Source of the DNA: Rhizobium gallicum bv. gallicum R602sp
GTDB taxonomy: Bacteria; Pseudomonadota; Alphaproteobacteria; Rhizobiales; Rhizobiaceae
NCBI RefSeq assembly: GCF_000816845.1
Contig: NZ_CP006880.1
Span: 1,240,001 to 1,304,000 of the forward strand
Direction of reading: 5' to 3'
DNA length: 64,000 bases
Shown here: positions 34,895-45,584 of the stretch, in pieces
Layout of the letters: the number at the start of each line of letters is the position of its first letter
Position numbering within the stretch: position 1 is the first letter of the stretch
The notes under the pieces: model-generated
Seen by the model: the letters and a program-made list of their open reading frames with translations, nothing else
Database searches by the model: none
Told to the model about the DNA's origin: nothing
Translations under genes and position numbers: made by a program

Positions 34895-36007
34895 TCAGAT
34901 GATACCCCAGGCGCGGTAGCGTCCGCGGCCGGTGATTTCGCGGATGCCGATCTCGTTGAGAAGATTGAGTGCGCCCCGGCTCGTCACCCGCAACTGACGG
35001 GCAACCATCGTCGAGGAAACCATGGGCCGCGAAAGGACGAATTCCGCAAGCTGCGGCAGGCTGCTGTTCGAGCGGCGATCCCTGAACCGCAGTTCCATCT
35101 GGGTGCGGGCAAGGGATAAACGATCCATATCCTTCAGGCCGGTCGCCGCACTCTCACGCATTGCCTCCAGGAAGGCGAGCAGCCGCGTCGCCCGATCGCG
35201 CGAGCGGCGGCGCTCATGGCGGATTACCTTCAATCCGGCATAGAAGGAAAAGAGATGAGAGGTGACCTTGCCCCGCGATCGCAGATAGCTTGAAACCAGA
35301 AGGCCGCCCAGCCAGTGCTGACGCCGAAGCGGTTCGGTTCTCTCCCAGGCCTCGAAAAGGATGGCTGCGCCTAAGGCGGCAGGCAACTCCTCGGCAAGCG
35401 GAATGACCGCACGCCAATCGGATAGACGCTGGGCCTCGTCCCATTCATCGTCGCCGAACAGGCCAAGCGGATCGCCAGGCGTCTCCTTCGGCCTTTCTTC
35501 CACCTTTGAACCTCTGCCGAGATGAGTGTCGAGCAATCGCTGAGAGCGCGCGAGCACGGCGTCGATCTCGGCAAGTTCCATCGACAGCAGCGCTTCGCCT
35601 TCGTCCTTTTCCTCTTCAGGCGACGCCAGCCTTGCCTCGGGTGCGCGCCCGGCATCTTCTAGACCGGCGCCGGCAAGTACATTCAATCCGGCGCCACTCA
35701 GCGCCCAGATGGGGTCGGCCGTCCAGATGCGACGTCGTGCGCGCAGCACGGCATGGGCAATCGTCAGCTCGTGGCTCGGCGTCCGGCTGTCCATATGCGC
35801 GTCATGCAGCACCAGGTCTTCGACATGCACGAGTTCTCCGGCAACCCAGAGCGCGCCTGCAGCGTCGAAAAAGTGGCCGCGTTCGGCAAAACCAGCGCCG
35901 ACCGGCGAACGGGCCACCCTCTCATCCAGCCTGGCCAGCATATCCTCCGCCAGCGCGAATGCGGGCAGCAGGCTCTTCAGCAGGGTATTGTCGATTTCGT
36001 AGCGCAT
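34895..36007 (-). CDS. RHE_PE00001-type DUF1612/HTH protein
   Basis: The protein has 370 residues. It matches, from memory, the DUF1612 plus C-terminal helix-turn-helix family first listed as RHE_PE00001, which occurs mainly on rhizobial plasmids and chromids, often near replication genes. The middle contains an acidic linker (ASPEEEKDEGE). The C-terminal 90 residues show an HTH-like stretch (SSTMVARQLRVTSRGALNLLNEIGI) as in Fic-associated or filamentation regulators. Function unknown; DNA binding is likely from the HTH. It ends at a strong terminator. Confidence 0.8.
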   Translation of the reverse strand: MRYEIDNTLLKSLLPAFALAEDMLARLDERVARSPVGAGFAERGHFFDAAGALWVAGELVHVEDLVLHDAHMDSRTPSHELTIAHAVLRARRRIWTADPIWALSGAGLNVLAGAGLEDAGRAPEARLASPEEEKDEGEALLSMELAEIDAVLARSQRLLDTHLGRGSKVEERPKETPGDPLGLFGDDEWDEAQRLSDWRAVIPLAEELPAALGAAILFEAWERTEPLRRQHWLGGLLVSSYLRSRGKVTSHLFSFYAGLKVIRHERRRSRDRATRLLAFLEAMRESAATGLKDMDRLSLARTQMELRFRDRRSNSSLPQLAEFVLSRPMVSSTMVARQLRVTSRGALNLLNEIGIREITGRGRYRAWGII

Positions 36008-36083
36008 CTTATCGGCCGGAAGTCATCTTGATGTTTACTTCCGCTATTTGTGGGATGATTCGCAATAGACCTGCTGCGAATTC

Positions 36084-36800
36084 TCAGGATGCCGGGCTGA
36101 AACGGGCAACGAGCGCATGGCGGTCGCCGGGATAGGTAAGGCGCACATGCGTCACAGGCCCGGCACTGCTCCAGGTGCGGCGCTCGATGACGAGGCAGGC
36201 CGCAGAGCGGGGAATGTCGAGTGCTGCGGCTTCCTCAGCACCAGCCGCAAACGCGTAAATCTTGTGCTCCGCCTTGCTCCACGGAACCTGTTTTAGAAGC
36301 CAGGGGCCAGGCGCGATTGCGCCGAAGTCGGCATCAATCGCTTCGGGAACGCTGCCAAGATTGATCAGGCGCTCTTCCAGACAGAAAGGCCGGGTCCCCG
36401 CAAAATGGACGCAAACGACCTCTTTAACGAGACCGCCGACCGGAAGATCGAGCTTGTCATCCGCCTTTGTTTTGCGGCTCGCGTTTTTTATGACCGAATA
36501 GGCGTACGGCAAGTTCAGCGATTGAACTTCTGCTTTGATGTCGTGGATTTCCAGCACAGCGGACTGCGACTGCGGCTGGGTGACGAAGCTGCCGGACTTC
36601 TTGCGGCGCTCGATCAACCCGGCCTTCGCCAACTGCGTCAGCACTTTGTTGACGGTCATTCGTGAGCAATCGTATTGCGCAGCGAGATCGACCTCGAACG
36701 GGATGCGAAAGCCCGGCGGCCACTCGCCCGAAACGATGCGACCTTCGATCTCGCTCAAAATGCGCTGATGCAGGGTCGGATCCTTGCTGCCGTTCATCAT
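36084..36800 (-). CDS. hutC: Histidine utilisation repressor (GntR family)
   Basis: The protein has 238 residues. The GntR helix-turn-helix (residues about 10-75, PFEVDLAAQYDCSRMTVNKVLTQLAKAGLIERRK) is joined to a UTRA effector domain, in which urocanate is the known inducer. It follows hutF on the same strand after 53 nt. The palindrome at 38280-38291 between the two hut operons is its likely operator. The ATG three bases downstream of 36800 is better spaced from GGAG and is an alternative start. Confidence 0.93.
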   Translation of the reverse strand: MMNGSKDPTLHQRILSEIEGRIVSGEWPPGFRIPFEVDLAAQYDCSRMTVNKVLTQLAKAGLIERRKKSGSFVTQPQSQSAVLEIHDIKAEVQSLNLPYAYSVIKNASRKTKADDKLDLPVGGLVKEVVCVHFAGTRPFCLEERLINLGSVPEAIDADFGAIAPGPWLLKQVPWSKAEHKIYAFAAGAEEAAALDIPRSAACLVIERRTWSSAGPVTHVRLTYPGDRHALVARFSPAS

Positions 36801-36853
36801 TCTCTCCGCGTCGCGCCACCTGCTCTATTGCGAATGCACCAGCAAGGAAAGAC

Positions 36854-38200
36854 TTAGGCGGCAAGCATTTCGCCCATCGCAGCGAGGAAACGCCGACTGA
36901 TCGCCTCACGCTGGCGATGACGGCCGCCTTCGACCTGTTTGCGGCCAACGGCCCAGAGGCAATCGACAGCGACGCTGCCGGCGAATATCCAGTGGTCGAG
37001 GATTTGATCATGTGCGAGATAAGGCACCTTGCTGCAATCAAGCGCGACGATATCCGCATAATTGCCTTCAGCGAGGCCAGCGGCAGCACCGAGCGCCGTA
37101 CCACCACCTAAAAGCGCCTGATCGAACAGCGTGCGGCCCGTCGAGCCGTTGGTACCTGCAATCACGTTGCGGGCCTGAAGCACCAGGCGTTCGGAATATT
37201 CGAGCTGGCGGAGTTCCCCGGCAAGCGTAATCTGGACATTCGAGTCCGAACCAATGCCATAACGCCCGCCCTCTTCGAGAAAGATCGGCGCTGGAAAAAC
37301 TCCGTCGCCGAGATTGGCTTCAGTGATGGGGCATAGACCGGCGACCGATCCGCTTTTGGCCATGCGCCGGGTTTCATCCTCGGTCATGTGGGTAGCATGG
37401 ATGAGGCACCAGCTGCGGTCGACGGGCGCATGCTCAAGGAGCCACTCGATGGGTCTTGCGCCTGACCAAGCGATGCAATCGTCCACTTCCTTGACCTGTT
37501 CGGCGACGTGGATGTGGACCGGACCGCCTTCTGCAAGCGGCAGGAGCTTTGCCAACTCATCAGGCGTGACGGCGCGAAGGCTGTGTGGCGCAATACCAAT
37601 CTTTGCGCCTTCCAGCTTGCGGGCGATCATGTGAGCTCGCTCCATCAGCTTTCCGAAGCTCTCAAGCGAGTTGATGAAGCGCCGCTGGCCCTCGAGGGGA
37701 GCAGCACCGCCGAAGCTCGAATGCGCGTAAAAGACCGGCAGCAATGTCAGGCCGATACCGGCCGTCTCGCTCGCCGCGCCGATGCGTTCCGCCAACTCCG
37801 CAATATTGGCATAAGGGCTTCCGTCCTTGTCATGATGCAGATAGTGGAATTCGCCGACGCGCGAAAAGCCGGCTTCAAGCATTTCCATGTAAAGCTGTGC
37901 GGCAACGGCCTCGACATGCTGCGGCGTCATCGAAAGCGCGAACCTGTACATGACCGCCCGCCAACTCCAGAAGCTGTCATTTGCAGGACCACGGACTTCA
38001 GCAAGGCCCGCCATGGCACGCTGGAATGCATGGCTGTGCAGGTTGGGCATCGCGGGAACAAGGAGGTTGTGGCACTCGTCGCTCACCTCGGCCTTCGCGC
38101 CGACCTCAACCTTCGCGATAAGGCCGCCATCAATTGTGAGACGCACGTCGCTTTGCCACCCCTCAGGCAGGAGCGCAGTCGCCGCATGAAGTATCGTCAT
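36854..38200 (-). CDS. hutF: Formimidoylglutamate deiminase
   Basis: This amidohydrolase-fold enzyme (448 residues) converts N-formimidoyl-glutamate to N-formyl-glutamate and ammonia in the five-step histidine pathway. Metal and substrate residues appear in [20 protein letters not shown], and [10 protein letters not shown]. The ATG at 38200 is preceded by AAAGG; the frame extends to 38263 across the promoter region. It is divergent from hutI and cotranscribed with hutC. Its product needs HutG, which I do not find in the window. Confidence 0.93.
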   Translation of the reverse strand: MTILHAATALLPEGWQSDVRLTIDGGLIAKVEVGAKAEVSDECHNLLVPAMPNLHSHAFQRAMAGLAEVRGPANDSFWSWRAVMYRFALSMTPQHVEAVAAQLYMEMLEAGFSRVGEFHYLHHDKDGSPYANIAELAERIGAASETAGIGLTLLPVFYAHSSFGGAAPLEGQRRFINSLESFGKLMERAHMIARKLEGAKIGIAPHSLRAVTPDELAKLLPLAEGGPVHIHVAEQVKEVDDCIAWSGARPIEWLLEHAPVDRSWCLIHATHMTEDETRRMAKSGSVAGLCPITEANLGDGVFPAPIFLEEGGRYGIGSDSNVQITLAGELRQLEYSERLVLQARNVIAGTNGSTGRTLFDQALLGGGTALGAAAGLAEGNYADIVALDCSKVPYLAHDQILDHWIFAGSVAVDCLWAVGRKQVEGGRHRQREAISRRFLAAMGEMLAA

Positions 38201-38279
38201 CGCCTTTTCCCTTACTGTTGGGCCTTCCATCTTTCTTTTCCATGGAAACGCCCAAATTTCCACTTGTCACCCGATTATT

Positions 38280-38291
38280 ATGTATATACAT
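38280..38291. promoter_or_regulatory. HutC operator candidate
   Basis: ATGTATATACAT is a perfect 12-bp palindrome containing TGTA-N2-TACA, the core reported for HutC sites in Pseudomonas. It lies 30 nt before hutI and 80 nt before the divergent hutF, so one site could control both operons. Confidence 0.75.
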
Positions 38292-38320
38292 GTTTCGACC
38301 TAAGGAAAGGCGTAAAGCTG

Positions 38321-39571
38321 ATGAGCGGGAACAAACTTTTTGCGCGGGAGCAGAGACCGAGCCTCTGGCGAAATGGCCGGCTCGCGACGCTCGATCCGGG
38401 TCAGCCGGGGCTGGGTATTGTTGAAAAAGGCGCGATCGTCACGGAAAACGGCCGAATCCGCTATGCCGGCCCGGAGGGCGAATTGCCGGTTTCCGTCATC
38501 GAACGTGCCGAAATCATCGACCTTGAGGGCCGCTGGGTGACGCCGGGGCTCGTCGATTGCCACACCCACATCGTTCATGGCGGTAACCGGGCGCGCGAAT
38601 TCGAAATGCGCCTCGACGGCGCCACCTATGAAGAGATTGCCCGCGCCGGCGGTGGCATCGTCTCCTCGGTCAAGGCGACGAATGCGCTTTCTGTCGAAGG
38701 CCTTGTGCAAGCTTCCCTGCCCCGCCTCGATACGTTGCTTTGCGAGGGGGTGACGACGATCGAGATCAAGTCGGGCTACGGCCTCAGCATCGCTGGCGAA
38801 GTCAAGATGCTGGAGGCTGCCCGTGTTCTCGGCAGTATGCGGCCGGTGCGCGTCAAGACGAGCTATCTCGGCGCTCATGCCACACCCGCCGAATACAAGG
38901 ACCGAAATCGCGACTATATAGCCGAAATCGTGCTGCCCGCTCTCGATGAGGCACACGCCAAAGGCCTTGTCGATGCCGTCGACGGGTTCTGCGAAGGCAT
39001 AGCCTTCTCAACGGAAGAGATCGGCCTTGTCTTTGATCGCGCCGAGGCGCTTGGCCTTCCGGTGAAGCTGCATGCCGAGCAGTTGTCCAATCTCGGCGGA
39101 GCTGCACTTGCCGCTGATTATGGTGCGCTTTCGGCGGATCATCTCGAGTATCTCGACGATGACGGCGTGGTCGCCATGGCGGCAGCCGGAACCGTCGCGG
39201 TGCTGCTGCCCGGCGCATACTATTCCATCAATGAAAAACAGAAACCACCCGTGAAGGCGCTGCGCGCAGCCGGTGTTCCGATCGCGCTCGCGACGGATTG
39301 CAACCCGGGCACATCACCTCTCACCTCCCTGCTTTTGACGATGAATATGTCGGCGACGCTCTTCGGCCTGACGGTTGAGGAGTGTATTGCAGGGGTCACA
39401 CGTGAAGGCGCTCGCGCACTCGGCATTGTTGCCGAAACGGGAACAATACAGGCGGAAAAATCCGCCGATCTTGCCATCTGGGAGATCGAAAGCCTGGCCG
39501 AACTTGTCTATCGCATCGGCTTCAACCCGCTCTTTGCGCGTGTCTTCAAGGGCGAAAGGATCGACCGTTGA
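38321..39571 (+). CDS. hutI: Imidazolonepropionase
   Basis: This zinc or iron amidohydrolase (416 residues) opens imidazolone-5-propionate to N-formimidoyl-glutamate. Metal ligands are visible in [23 protein letters not shown] and [10 protein letters not shown]. The ATG at 38321 gives the normal length and follows AAGGAAAGG; the longer frame from 37508 is antisense to hutF and not real. It is the first gene of hutI-hutH-hutU-hutD and overlaps hutH by TTGA. Confidence 0.95.
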   Translation: MSGNKLFAREQRPSLWRNGRLATLDPGQPGLGIVEKGAIVTENGRIRYAGPEGELPVSVIERAEIIDLEGRWVTPGLVDCHTHIVHGGNRAREFEMRLDGATYEEIARAGGGIVSSVKATNALSVEGLVQASLPRLDTLLCEGVTTIEIKSGYGLSIAGEVKMLEAARVLGSMRPVRVKTSYLGAHATPAEYKDRNRDYIAEIVLPALDEAHAKGLVDAVDGFCEGIAFSTEEIGLVFDRAEALGLPVKLHAEQLSNLGGAALAADYGALSADHLEYLDDDGVVAMAAAGTVAVLLPGAYYSINEKQKPPVKALRAAGVPIALATDCNPGTSPLTSLLLTMNMSATLFGLTVEECIAGVTREGARALGIVAETGTIQAEKSADLAIWEIESLAELVYRIGFNPLFARVFKGERIDR

Positions 39572-41103
39572 CCATCATTCTCCACCCAGGTTCCGTTTCG
39601 CTGAAACAGCTGGAAAAAATTTACTGGACCGGCGAACCGGCAGAACTCGATCCCGCATTTGATGCCGGCATAAACAAGGCGGCGGCGCGCATAGCAGAGA
39701 TCGCCGCCGGCAATGCGCCCGTCTACGGCATCAATACCGGCTTCGGAAAACTCGCTTCGATTAAGATCGACAGTGCCGATGTCGCCACACTTCAGCGCAA
39801 TCTCATCCTCTCGCATTGCTGTGGTGTGGGCGCGCCGCTGCCCGAAAATATCGTGCGTCTCGTCATGGCGCTGAAGCTCGTGTCACTCGGCCGCGGCGCC
39901 TCCGGCGTGCGACTGGAGCTAGTGCGGCTGATCGAAGCAATGCTCGACAAGGGCGTCATACCGGTCATTCCGGAGAAAGGTTCTGTCGGCGCCTCGGGCG
40001 ATCTTGCGCCGCTTGCCCATCTGGCGGCCGTGATGATGGGAGAGGCCGAAGCCTACTTCAAAGGCGAGCGGCTTCCAGGCGCACAAGCCTTGAACAAAGC
40101 GGGCCTTACGCCGGTCGTTCTCGCCGCAAAAGAAGGCCTTGCGCTGATCAACGGCACGCAGACCTCAACCGCACTTACACTTGCCGGCCTGTTCCGTGCG
40201 CATCGTGCCGCCCATGCGGCCCTGATCACCGGCGCCATGTCCACCGATGCGGCCATGGGCTCTTCGGCACCGTTCCATCCGGATATCCACACGCTTCGTG
40301 GTCATCGCGGCCAGATCGACACGGCCGCGGCTTTGCGGGCGCTGCTTGAAGGCTCCATTATCCGTGAAAGCCATATTGAGGGTGACGAGCGGGTGCAGGA
40401 CCCCTATTGCATTCGTTGTCAGCCGCAAGTCGATGGCGCCTGCCTCGATCTTCTCCGCTCGGTCGCGCGCACGCTCGAAATCGAATCCAATGCAGTGACC
40501 GACAATCCGTTGGTGCTTTCCGACAACTCCGTCGTTTCCGGCGGCAACTTCCATGCGGAGCCGATCGCCTTTGCCGCCGATCAGATCGCGCTTGCGGTCT
40601 GCGAGGTCGGTGCAATTTCGCAGCGCCGTGTCGCGCTACTCGTCGACCCGGCTCTATCTTACGGGCTTCCAGCCTTCCTCGCCAAGAAGCCAGGGCTCAA
40701 TTCCGGTTTGATGATAGCAGAGGTCACCTCTGCCGCGCTGATGTCCGAAAACAAGCAGATGTCGCATCCAGCTTCCGTCGACTCGACGCCGACTTCGGCG
40801 AACCAGGAAGACCATGTTTCCATGGCCTGCCATGGTGCACGCCGTCTGTTGCAGATGACCGAAAACCTCTTCGGCATCATCGGCATCGAGGCATTGACGG
40901 CCGCACAAGGCGTAGAATTACGCGCACCGCTTGCGACCAGCCCTGAACTGCAAAAGGCGATCGCTGCCATCCGCAATGTGGTGCCGACGCTGGAGGTCGA
41001 TCGCTACATGGCGGGCGATCTGCAAGCCGTCAGCGAACTTGTTGCAAGCGGCGCATTGAACGCGTCGGTTTGCGAAAACATCCTTCCGTCCCTGGAGATT
41101 TGA
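39568..41103 (+). CDS. hutH: Histidine ammonia-lyase
   Basis: The enzyme (511 residues) deaminates L-histidine to urocanate, the first step of the pathway. The Ala142-Ser143-Gly144 triad that cyclises to the MIO prosthetic group is intact ([14 protein letters not shown]). It starts at a TTG that overlaps the hutI stop (TTGA), with AAGGA 7 nt upstream; the N-terminus [14 protein letters not shown] aligns with the usual HutH start, which supports this choice. Confidence 0.95.
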   Translation: MTIILHPGSVSLKQLEKIYWTGEPAELDPAFDAGINKAAARIAEIAAGNAPVYGINTGFGKLASIKIDSADVATLQRNLILSHCCGVGAPLPENIVRLVMALKLVSLGRGASGVRLELVRLIEAMLDKGVIPVIPEKGSVGASGDLAPLAHLAAVMMGEAEAYFKGERLPGAQALNKAGLTPVVLAAKEGLALINGTQTSTALTLAGLFRAHRAAHAALITGAMSTDAAMGSSAPFHPDIHTLRGHRGQIDTAAALRALLEGSIIRESHIEGDERVQDPYCIRCQPQVDGACLDLLRSVARTLEIESNAVTDNPLVLSDNSVVSGGNFHAEPIAFAADQIALAVCEVGAISQRRVALLVDPALSYGLPAFLAKKPGLNSGLMIAEVTSAALMSENKQMSHPASVDSTPTSANQEDHVSMACHGARRLLQMTENLFGIIGIEALTAAQGVELRAPLATSPELQKAIAAIRNVVPTLEVDRYMAGDLQAVSELVASGALNASVCENILPSLEI

Positions 41104-41104
41104 G

Positions 41105-42778
41105 ATGACCAATCCCCGTCATAACATCCGCGAAATCCGGGCACCTCGCGGACCGGAGCTCATTGCCAAGAGCTGGATGACCGAAGCGCCGCTTCGCATG
41201 CTGATGAACAATCTAGATCCTGATGTGGCGGAAAATCCGAACGAACTCGTCGTCTATGGCGGCATCGGCCGCGCCGCCCGCACCTGGGAGGATTTCGACC
41301 GCATCGTCGCGACGTTGAAGACGCTTACCGAAGACGAGACGCTTCTGGTACAGTCCGGCAAGCCGGTCGGCGTCTTCCGCACACACAAGGACGCACCGCG
41401 CGTCCTGATCGCCAATTCCAACCTCGTGCCGCACTGGGCGACGTGGGATCACTTCAACGAGCTCGATAAGAAGGGCTTGGCGATGTATGGTCAGATGACG
41501 GCAGGCTCATGGATCTATATCGGCACACAAGGCATCGTCCAGGGGACCTATGAAACCTTTGTCGAGGCGGGCCGGCAGCATTATGGCGGCAACCTCAAGG
41601 GCAAATGGATTCTGACCAGTGGCCTTGGCGGCATGGGTGGCGCGCAGCCGCTCGCTGCCGTCATGGCAGGTGCCTGCTGCCTTGCCGTCGAGTGCAATCC
41701 GGACTCGATCGATTTCCGCTTGCGTACCCGATATCTCGATGCCAAGGCCGAAACGCTGGACGAAGCCCTCGAGATGATCGGCGGCTGGACCAAGGCAGGC
41801 GAAGCCAGATCGGTCGGTCTTCTCGGCAACGCCGCCGAAATCCTGCCCGAAATGGTCCGCCGCGGCATCCGTCCGGATATTGTCACTGACCAAACGTCAG
41901 CGCACGATCCGATCAACGGCTATCTACCGAAAGGATGGACGATCGCGCAATGGAAAACGATGCGCGAAAGCGATCCGAAGGCGGTCGAAAGAGCGGCTCG
42001 CGCCTCTATGCGCGAGCATGTCGAAGCGATGATCGCATTCTGGGATGCAGGTATTCCGACGCTCGATTACGGCAACAATATCCGACAGGTTGCTCAAGAT
42101 GAGGGTCTCGAAAACGCCTTCGCTTTCCCCGGCTTTGTGCCCGCCTATATCCGCCCGCTCTTTTGCCGCGGCATCGGTCCCTTTCGCTGGGCAGCCCTCT
42201 CGGGCGATCCGGAGGATATCTACAGGACCGACGCCAAGGTGAAGGAATTGCTGCCGGACAACGAGCACCTGCACAACTGGCTGGACATGGCCCGAGCGCG
42301 TATCGCCTTCCAGGGTCTGCCGGCGCGCATCTGCTGGGTCGGCCTAGGCGAGCGCCATCGTCTCGGCCTTGCCTTCAACGAGATGGTGAAGAGCGGCGAG
42401 TTGAAGGCGCCGATCGTGATCGGCCGCGACCACCTCGATTCCGGCTCGGTTGCATCACCGAACCGCGAGACGGAAGCGATGAAGGATGGTTCTGATGCCG
42501 TCTCCGACTGGCCGCTGTTGAACGCTCTTTTGAACACCGCCTCCGGCGCAACTTGGGTTTCGCTCCATCATGGCGGCGGCGTCGGCATGGGCTATTCGCA
42601 GCATTCAGGCATGGTCATCTGCTGCGACGGCACCGACGATGCGGCGCGCCGCATCGAACGCGTGCTTTGGAACGACCCGGCAACCGGGGTCATGCGCCAT
42701 GCCGACGCGGGCTACGATATCGCGCTCGATTGTGCCAAGGAGAAGGGGTTAAGGCTGCCGGGGATCTTGGGGGATTGA
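41105..42778 (+). CDS. hutU: Urocanate hydratase
   Basis: This NAD-dependent enzyme (557 residues) hydrates urocanate to imidazolonepropionate. Characteristic segments include [11 protein letters not shown] at the N-terminus, [19 protein letters not shown] for NAD binding, [11 protein letters not shown], and [17 protein letters not shown] near the C-terminus. It starts one nucleotide after hutH ends, so the genes are coupled. Confidence 0.95.
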   Translation: MTNPRHNIREIRAPRGPELIAKSWMTEAPLRMLMNNLDPDVAENPNELVVYGGIGRAARTWEDFDRIVATLKTLTEDETLLVQSGKPVGVFRTHKDAPRVLIANSNLVPHWATWDHFNELDKKGLAMYGQMTAGSWIYIGTQGIVQGTYETFVEAGRQHYGGNLKGKWILTSGLGGMGGAQPLAAVMAGACCLAVECNPDSIDFRLRTRYLDAKAETLDEALEMIGGWTKAGEARSVGLLGNAAEILPEMVRRGIRPDIVTDQTSAHDPINGYLPKGWTIAQWKTMRESDPKAVERAARASMREHVEAMIAFWDAGIPTLDYGNNIRQVAQDEGLENAFAFPGFVPAYIRPLFCRGIGPFRWAALSGDPEDIYRTDAKVKELLPDNEHLHNWLDMARARIAFQGLPARICWVGLGERHRLGLAFNEMVKSGELKAPIVIGRDHLDSGSVASPNRETEAMKDGSDAVSDWPLLNALLNTASGATWVSLHHGGGVGMGYSQHSGMVICCDGTDDAARRIERVLWNDPATGVMRHADAGYDIALDCAKEKGLRLPGILGD

Positions 42779-42781
42779 ACC

Positions 42782-43357
42782 ATGCAGATCCTTCGCGCGG
42801 CCAATCACCGGCGCATGCCCTGGAAGAACGGCGGCGGCGAGACAGTGGAAGTCGCCGTTTCCCCGCAGGGTGCAACCCTCGGCGATTTCGACTGGCGGGT
42901 CAGCATGGCCACGGTTGCTATCGACGGACCGTTTTCGATCTTTCCCGGCATCGACCGCACACTTTCAATCCTGTCCGGCAGGGGCATGACGCTGGAGATC
43001 GACGCGCTTGAGCCGTTGCGCTTGACGCAGCAGAGCCCGCCATTTGCTTTTGCAGCCGACATTGCCGTAACGGCACAGCTTGTCGCGGGGCCGATCACCG
43101 ACCTCAATGTCATGACGCGGCGCGACGGCTTTAAGCACAAGGTCGAAAGGGTGCATATCGAGCGGCGTTGGAGCGGCTCTCTACCGGCCGCAATATCGCT
43201 TGTACTGTGTCACGAAGGCGAAGCAGCATTCGGGTTGGCCGAAGAAAGCGGGATGATTTATGCCGGCGACGTATTGATGATCGAGGCTCATTGCCGCCCC
43301 GCTTTGATGCTTGCTGGTGCCGCGACCTGCTATTTGATCAGCATCACAGCCATCTGA
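42782..43357 (+). CDS. hutD: HutD family protein
   Basis: The protein has 191 residues of the cupin-like HutD family, whose conserved N-terminal PWKNGGGETVEV is present. HutD is found in hut operons and has been proposed to set an upper limit on hut expression; its biochemical action is not established. It follows hutU by 3 nt and closes the operon. It is convergent with cobM. Confidence 0.88.
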   Translation: MQILRAANHRRMPWKNGGGETVEVAVSPQGATLGDFDWRVSMATVAIDGPFSIFPGIDRTLSILSGRGMTLEIDALEPLRLTQQSPPFAFAADIAVTAQLVAGPITDLNVMTRRDGFKHKVERVHIERRWSGSLPAAISLVLCHEGEAAFGLAEESGMIYAGDVLMIEAHCRPALMLAGAATCYLISITAI

Positions 43358-43591
43358 AGCCACGACGATTTCCTCGGATTTCGAGGTGGTCGAGACATGC
43401 ATCAACCGCGCGGCCGATGTGCGATCCGCACTCGAGTTCTCGTCGACGTCTCCCACCGCCTCGACAATGCGGGGCAGATGCGCGCTCTTGCAGGCACACG
43501 ACAAAGGTCCCCTCTCCTTCGAGCCTTTCGCAGCCGAACTGTCTGTCGGCAAAGCTCTGAGCGTGGATGGCGAGCCGGCATTCCGGCTCGC
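43358..43591. other. Spacer between convergent hut and cob operons, with hairpin
   Basis: No recognised gene. All frames are partly open but none has a ribosome site or familiar motif. At the right end, GCGAGCCGG (43570-43578) pairs perfectly with CCGGCTCGC (43583-43591) around a 4-nt loop. This touches the cobM stop codon and probably terminates transcription from one or both sides. Confidence 0.55.
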
Positions 43592-44349
43592 TATTGCCTG
43601 CCCCTGAACCGCCGTTGATAGGCGGCGTCATAAAGGGCGCTTTCGCGAAAATCGCGGGCAGCAAGCGTTGGACCGACGAAGATGATCGCCGTGCGCTCGA
43701 TCGGCTCCATGGCGACCCTCGCCTCGATGTCAGCAAGCGTGCCATGCAGGACGCGCTCGTCCGGCCAGGAGGCTTTGACGACGATCGCAACAGGACAATC
43801 AGCGCCATAAAGCGGTGTCAGTTCTTCGACGACCTGGCTGAGCGCATGAATTGCCAGATGGATTGCAAGCGTCGAACCCGTCGCGCCAAACCTGGCAAGC
43901 GTTTCTTCATTCGGCATCGGCGAAGCGCGGCCCGAGACGCGGGTCAGCACCAGGCTCTGGGCAACGGCCGGAATTGTCAGTTCCCGGCCAAGTGCGGAGG
44001 CCGCAGCAGCAAAGGCCGGAACGCCCGGTGTCATCGTGTAGGCGATGCCATGCTTCTGAAGGCGCCGAACCTGCTCAGCAACAGCGCTCCAGACGGAAAG
44101 ATCGCCGGAGTGCAGACGAGCGACATCCTCCCCGGCGCTGGCCGCACGCAGATATTCCGCCTCGATCTCATCGAGCGACATCGGCGCGGTATCGATGACG
44201 CGCGCATCCGGCGGGCAATATTTGAGCAGTTCCGGGGATACGATCGATCCGGCATAAAGGCATACCGGGCATCTGCCAATGAGGTCGCGGCCGCGAACGG
44301 TGATGAGATCGGCTGCACCTGGGCCTGCTCCGATGAAGTGAACCGTCAT
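43591..44349 (-). CDS. cobM: Precorrin-4 C11-methyltransferase
   Basis: This SAM-dependent enzyme (252 residues) makes precorrin-5. The N-terminal [18 protein letters not shown] and the [11 protein letters not shown] and [16 protein letters not shown] segments are typical of corrinoid tetrapyrrole methylases of the CobM/CbiF group. The ATG at 44349 lies just after the cobL stop, and AAGGA near the cobL end serves as its ribosome site. It is last in the minus-strand cob series. Confidence 0.93.
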   Translation of the reverse strand: MTVHFIGAGPGAADLITVRGRDLIGRCPVCLYAGSIVSPELLKYCPPDARVIDTAPMSLDEIEAEYLRAASAGEDVARLHSGDLSVWSAVAEQVRRLQKHGIAYTMTPGVPAFAAAASALGRELTIPAVAQSLVLTRVSGRASPMPNEETLARFGATGSTLAIHLAIHALSQVVEELTPLYGADCPVAIVVKASWPDERVLHGTLADIEARVAMEPIERTAIIFVGPTLAARDFRESALYDAAYQRRFRGRQ

Positions 44350-44351
44350 TT

Positions 44352-45584
44352 CTAGTCCTTGATCCAGCGCCATTGCACCACGGGCATTGCCGGGCGCCAG
44401 CCGCTCATTGCGCCGATGGGGCCGGCTCGGGAAATCTCGATCCTTGTCAGGAAACCGCCGCGCCTGGCTTGTTCGGCAAGCAGCACGGCCTCCATTTCCA
44501 GTGTCACCGCGTTGGCAACAAGGCGTCCGCCGCTTTTGAGCGACACGATTGCGGCATCCATGACGCCCGGTTCGCTGCCGCCTCCGCCAACAAATATGGC
44601 GTCAGGTTCGGGCAATCCACTCAATGCCGCAGGGGCTGCTCCCTCGACAACGGCAAGGCCGGGCACGCCGAACGCTGAAGCATTGCGCGCGATCCGGCTG
44701 ACGCGCTCTGGCGATTGCTCGATGGCGACCGTCTTCAGTGATGGGTCGCGGAGCATCCACTCGATGCCGATCGAACCCGAGCCGGCCCCGATATCCCACA
44801 GCAGTTCCCCATGGCGCGGCGCAAGTGCCGACAGCGTCAGAGCGCGGATTTCACGCTTGGTGATCTGCCCGTCGTGTTCAAAGAGTTCGTCGTCCAGGCC
44901 GGTGGCAAAAGACAGGACGCGAGCTTCTTTTCCTGTCTTGACCTCGACGGCGCAGACATTGAGAGGGTTGATATCTCGAAACTGGAAGTCTTCTGCGGAC
45001 GTGCTGAGGATACGCTCGCGCGCGCCGCCCAGTGCCTCCAGAACAGTTATGCGTGAATGGCCAAAGCCGCTGTTTGACAACAGCGAAGCCAGTTCCCCGG
45101 GCCCCTCCCCGTCGGAAGTCAGCGCAATAATGCGTCGTCCGGGATGAAGATGCGGGCGGATGAGATGGATGGAACGGGCATGAAGCGAGAGGCAGGCGGT
45201 TTCCTGCAAGGGCCAGCCGAGACGCGACGCGGCCATGCTGAAGGCCGACGGAGCTGGAATGGTGCGCATCTCCTCAGCATTCACATGCCGCGAGAGTGTT
45301 GCGCCGATACCAAAAAGAAATGGGTCACCGGATGCGAGTACGACGACCGGTGTGCCGCGCCGCCTAAGGATCGCATCGATCGACGTCTCAAAAGGGCTTT
45401 GCCAGACGAGCCTCTCGCCGGCAATCAGATTACCCATCAGCGCATGGTGCCGTTCACCGCCGAAGACGGCGGGCGCGGCCAGGATCAGCCGCTTGGCGTG
45501 ATCGCCAAGTCCTTCTGGACCATCCTCGCCGATACCGATAATGGTTAGCCAGGGTTTCGGGGTGTGGCTAGGCATATCAGACAT
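44352..45584 (-). CDS. cobL: Precorrin-6B C5,15-methyltransferase (decarboxylating)
   Basis: This two-domain enzyme (410 residues) methylates C5 and C15 and decarboxylates the C12 acetate chain. The N-terminal half is a CbiE-like tetrapyrrole methylase ([27 protein letters not shown]). The C-terminal half, from about residue 210, is a CbiT-like methyltransferase ([18 protein letters not shown]). Its ATG at 45584 overlaps the ATG of cobK on the other strand (CATG); a second ATG at 45575 is possible. Confidence 0.94.
   Translation of the reverse strand: MSDMPSHTPKPWLTIIGIGEDGPEGLGDHAKRLILAAPAVFGGERHHALMGNLIAGERLVWQSPFETSIDAILRRRGTPVVVLASGDPFLFGIGATLSRHVNAEEMRTIPAPSAFSMAASRLGWPLQETACLSLHARSIHLIRPHLHPGRRIIALTSDGEGPGELASLLSNSGFGHSRITVLEALGGARERILSTSAEDFQFRDINPLNVCAVEVKTGKEARVLSFATGLDDELFEHDGQITKREIRALTLSALAPRHGELLWDIGAGSGSIGIEWMLRDPSLKTVAIEQSPERVSRIARNASAFGVPGLAVVEGAAPAALSGLPEPDAIFVGGGGSEPGVMDAAIVSLKSGGRLVANAVTLEMEAVLLAEQARRGGFLTRIEISRAGPIGAMSGWRPAMPVVQWRWIKD

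Noticed and set aside
37508..39571. A 687-residue version of HutI
   Set aside because: The extension is antisense to hutF and lacks a ribosome site. Start at 38321 gives the usual length.
43358..43590. A small gene or cobE remnant between hutD and cobM
   Set aside because: None of the six frames shows a CobE-like or other familiar motif, and no start has a ribosome site.
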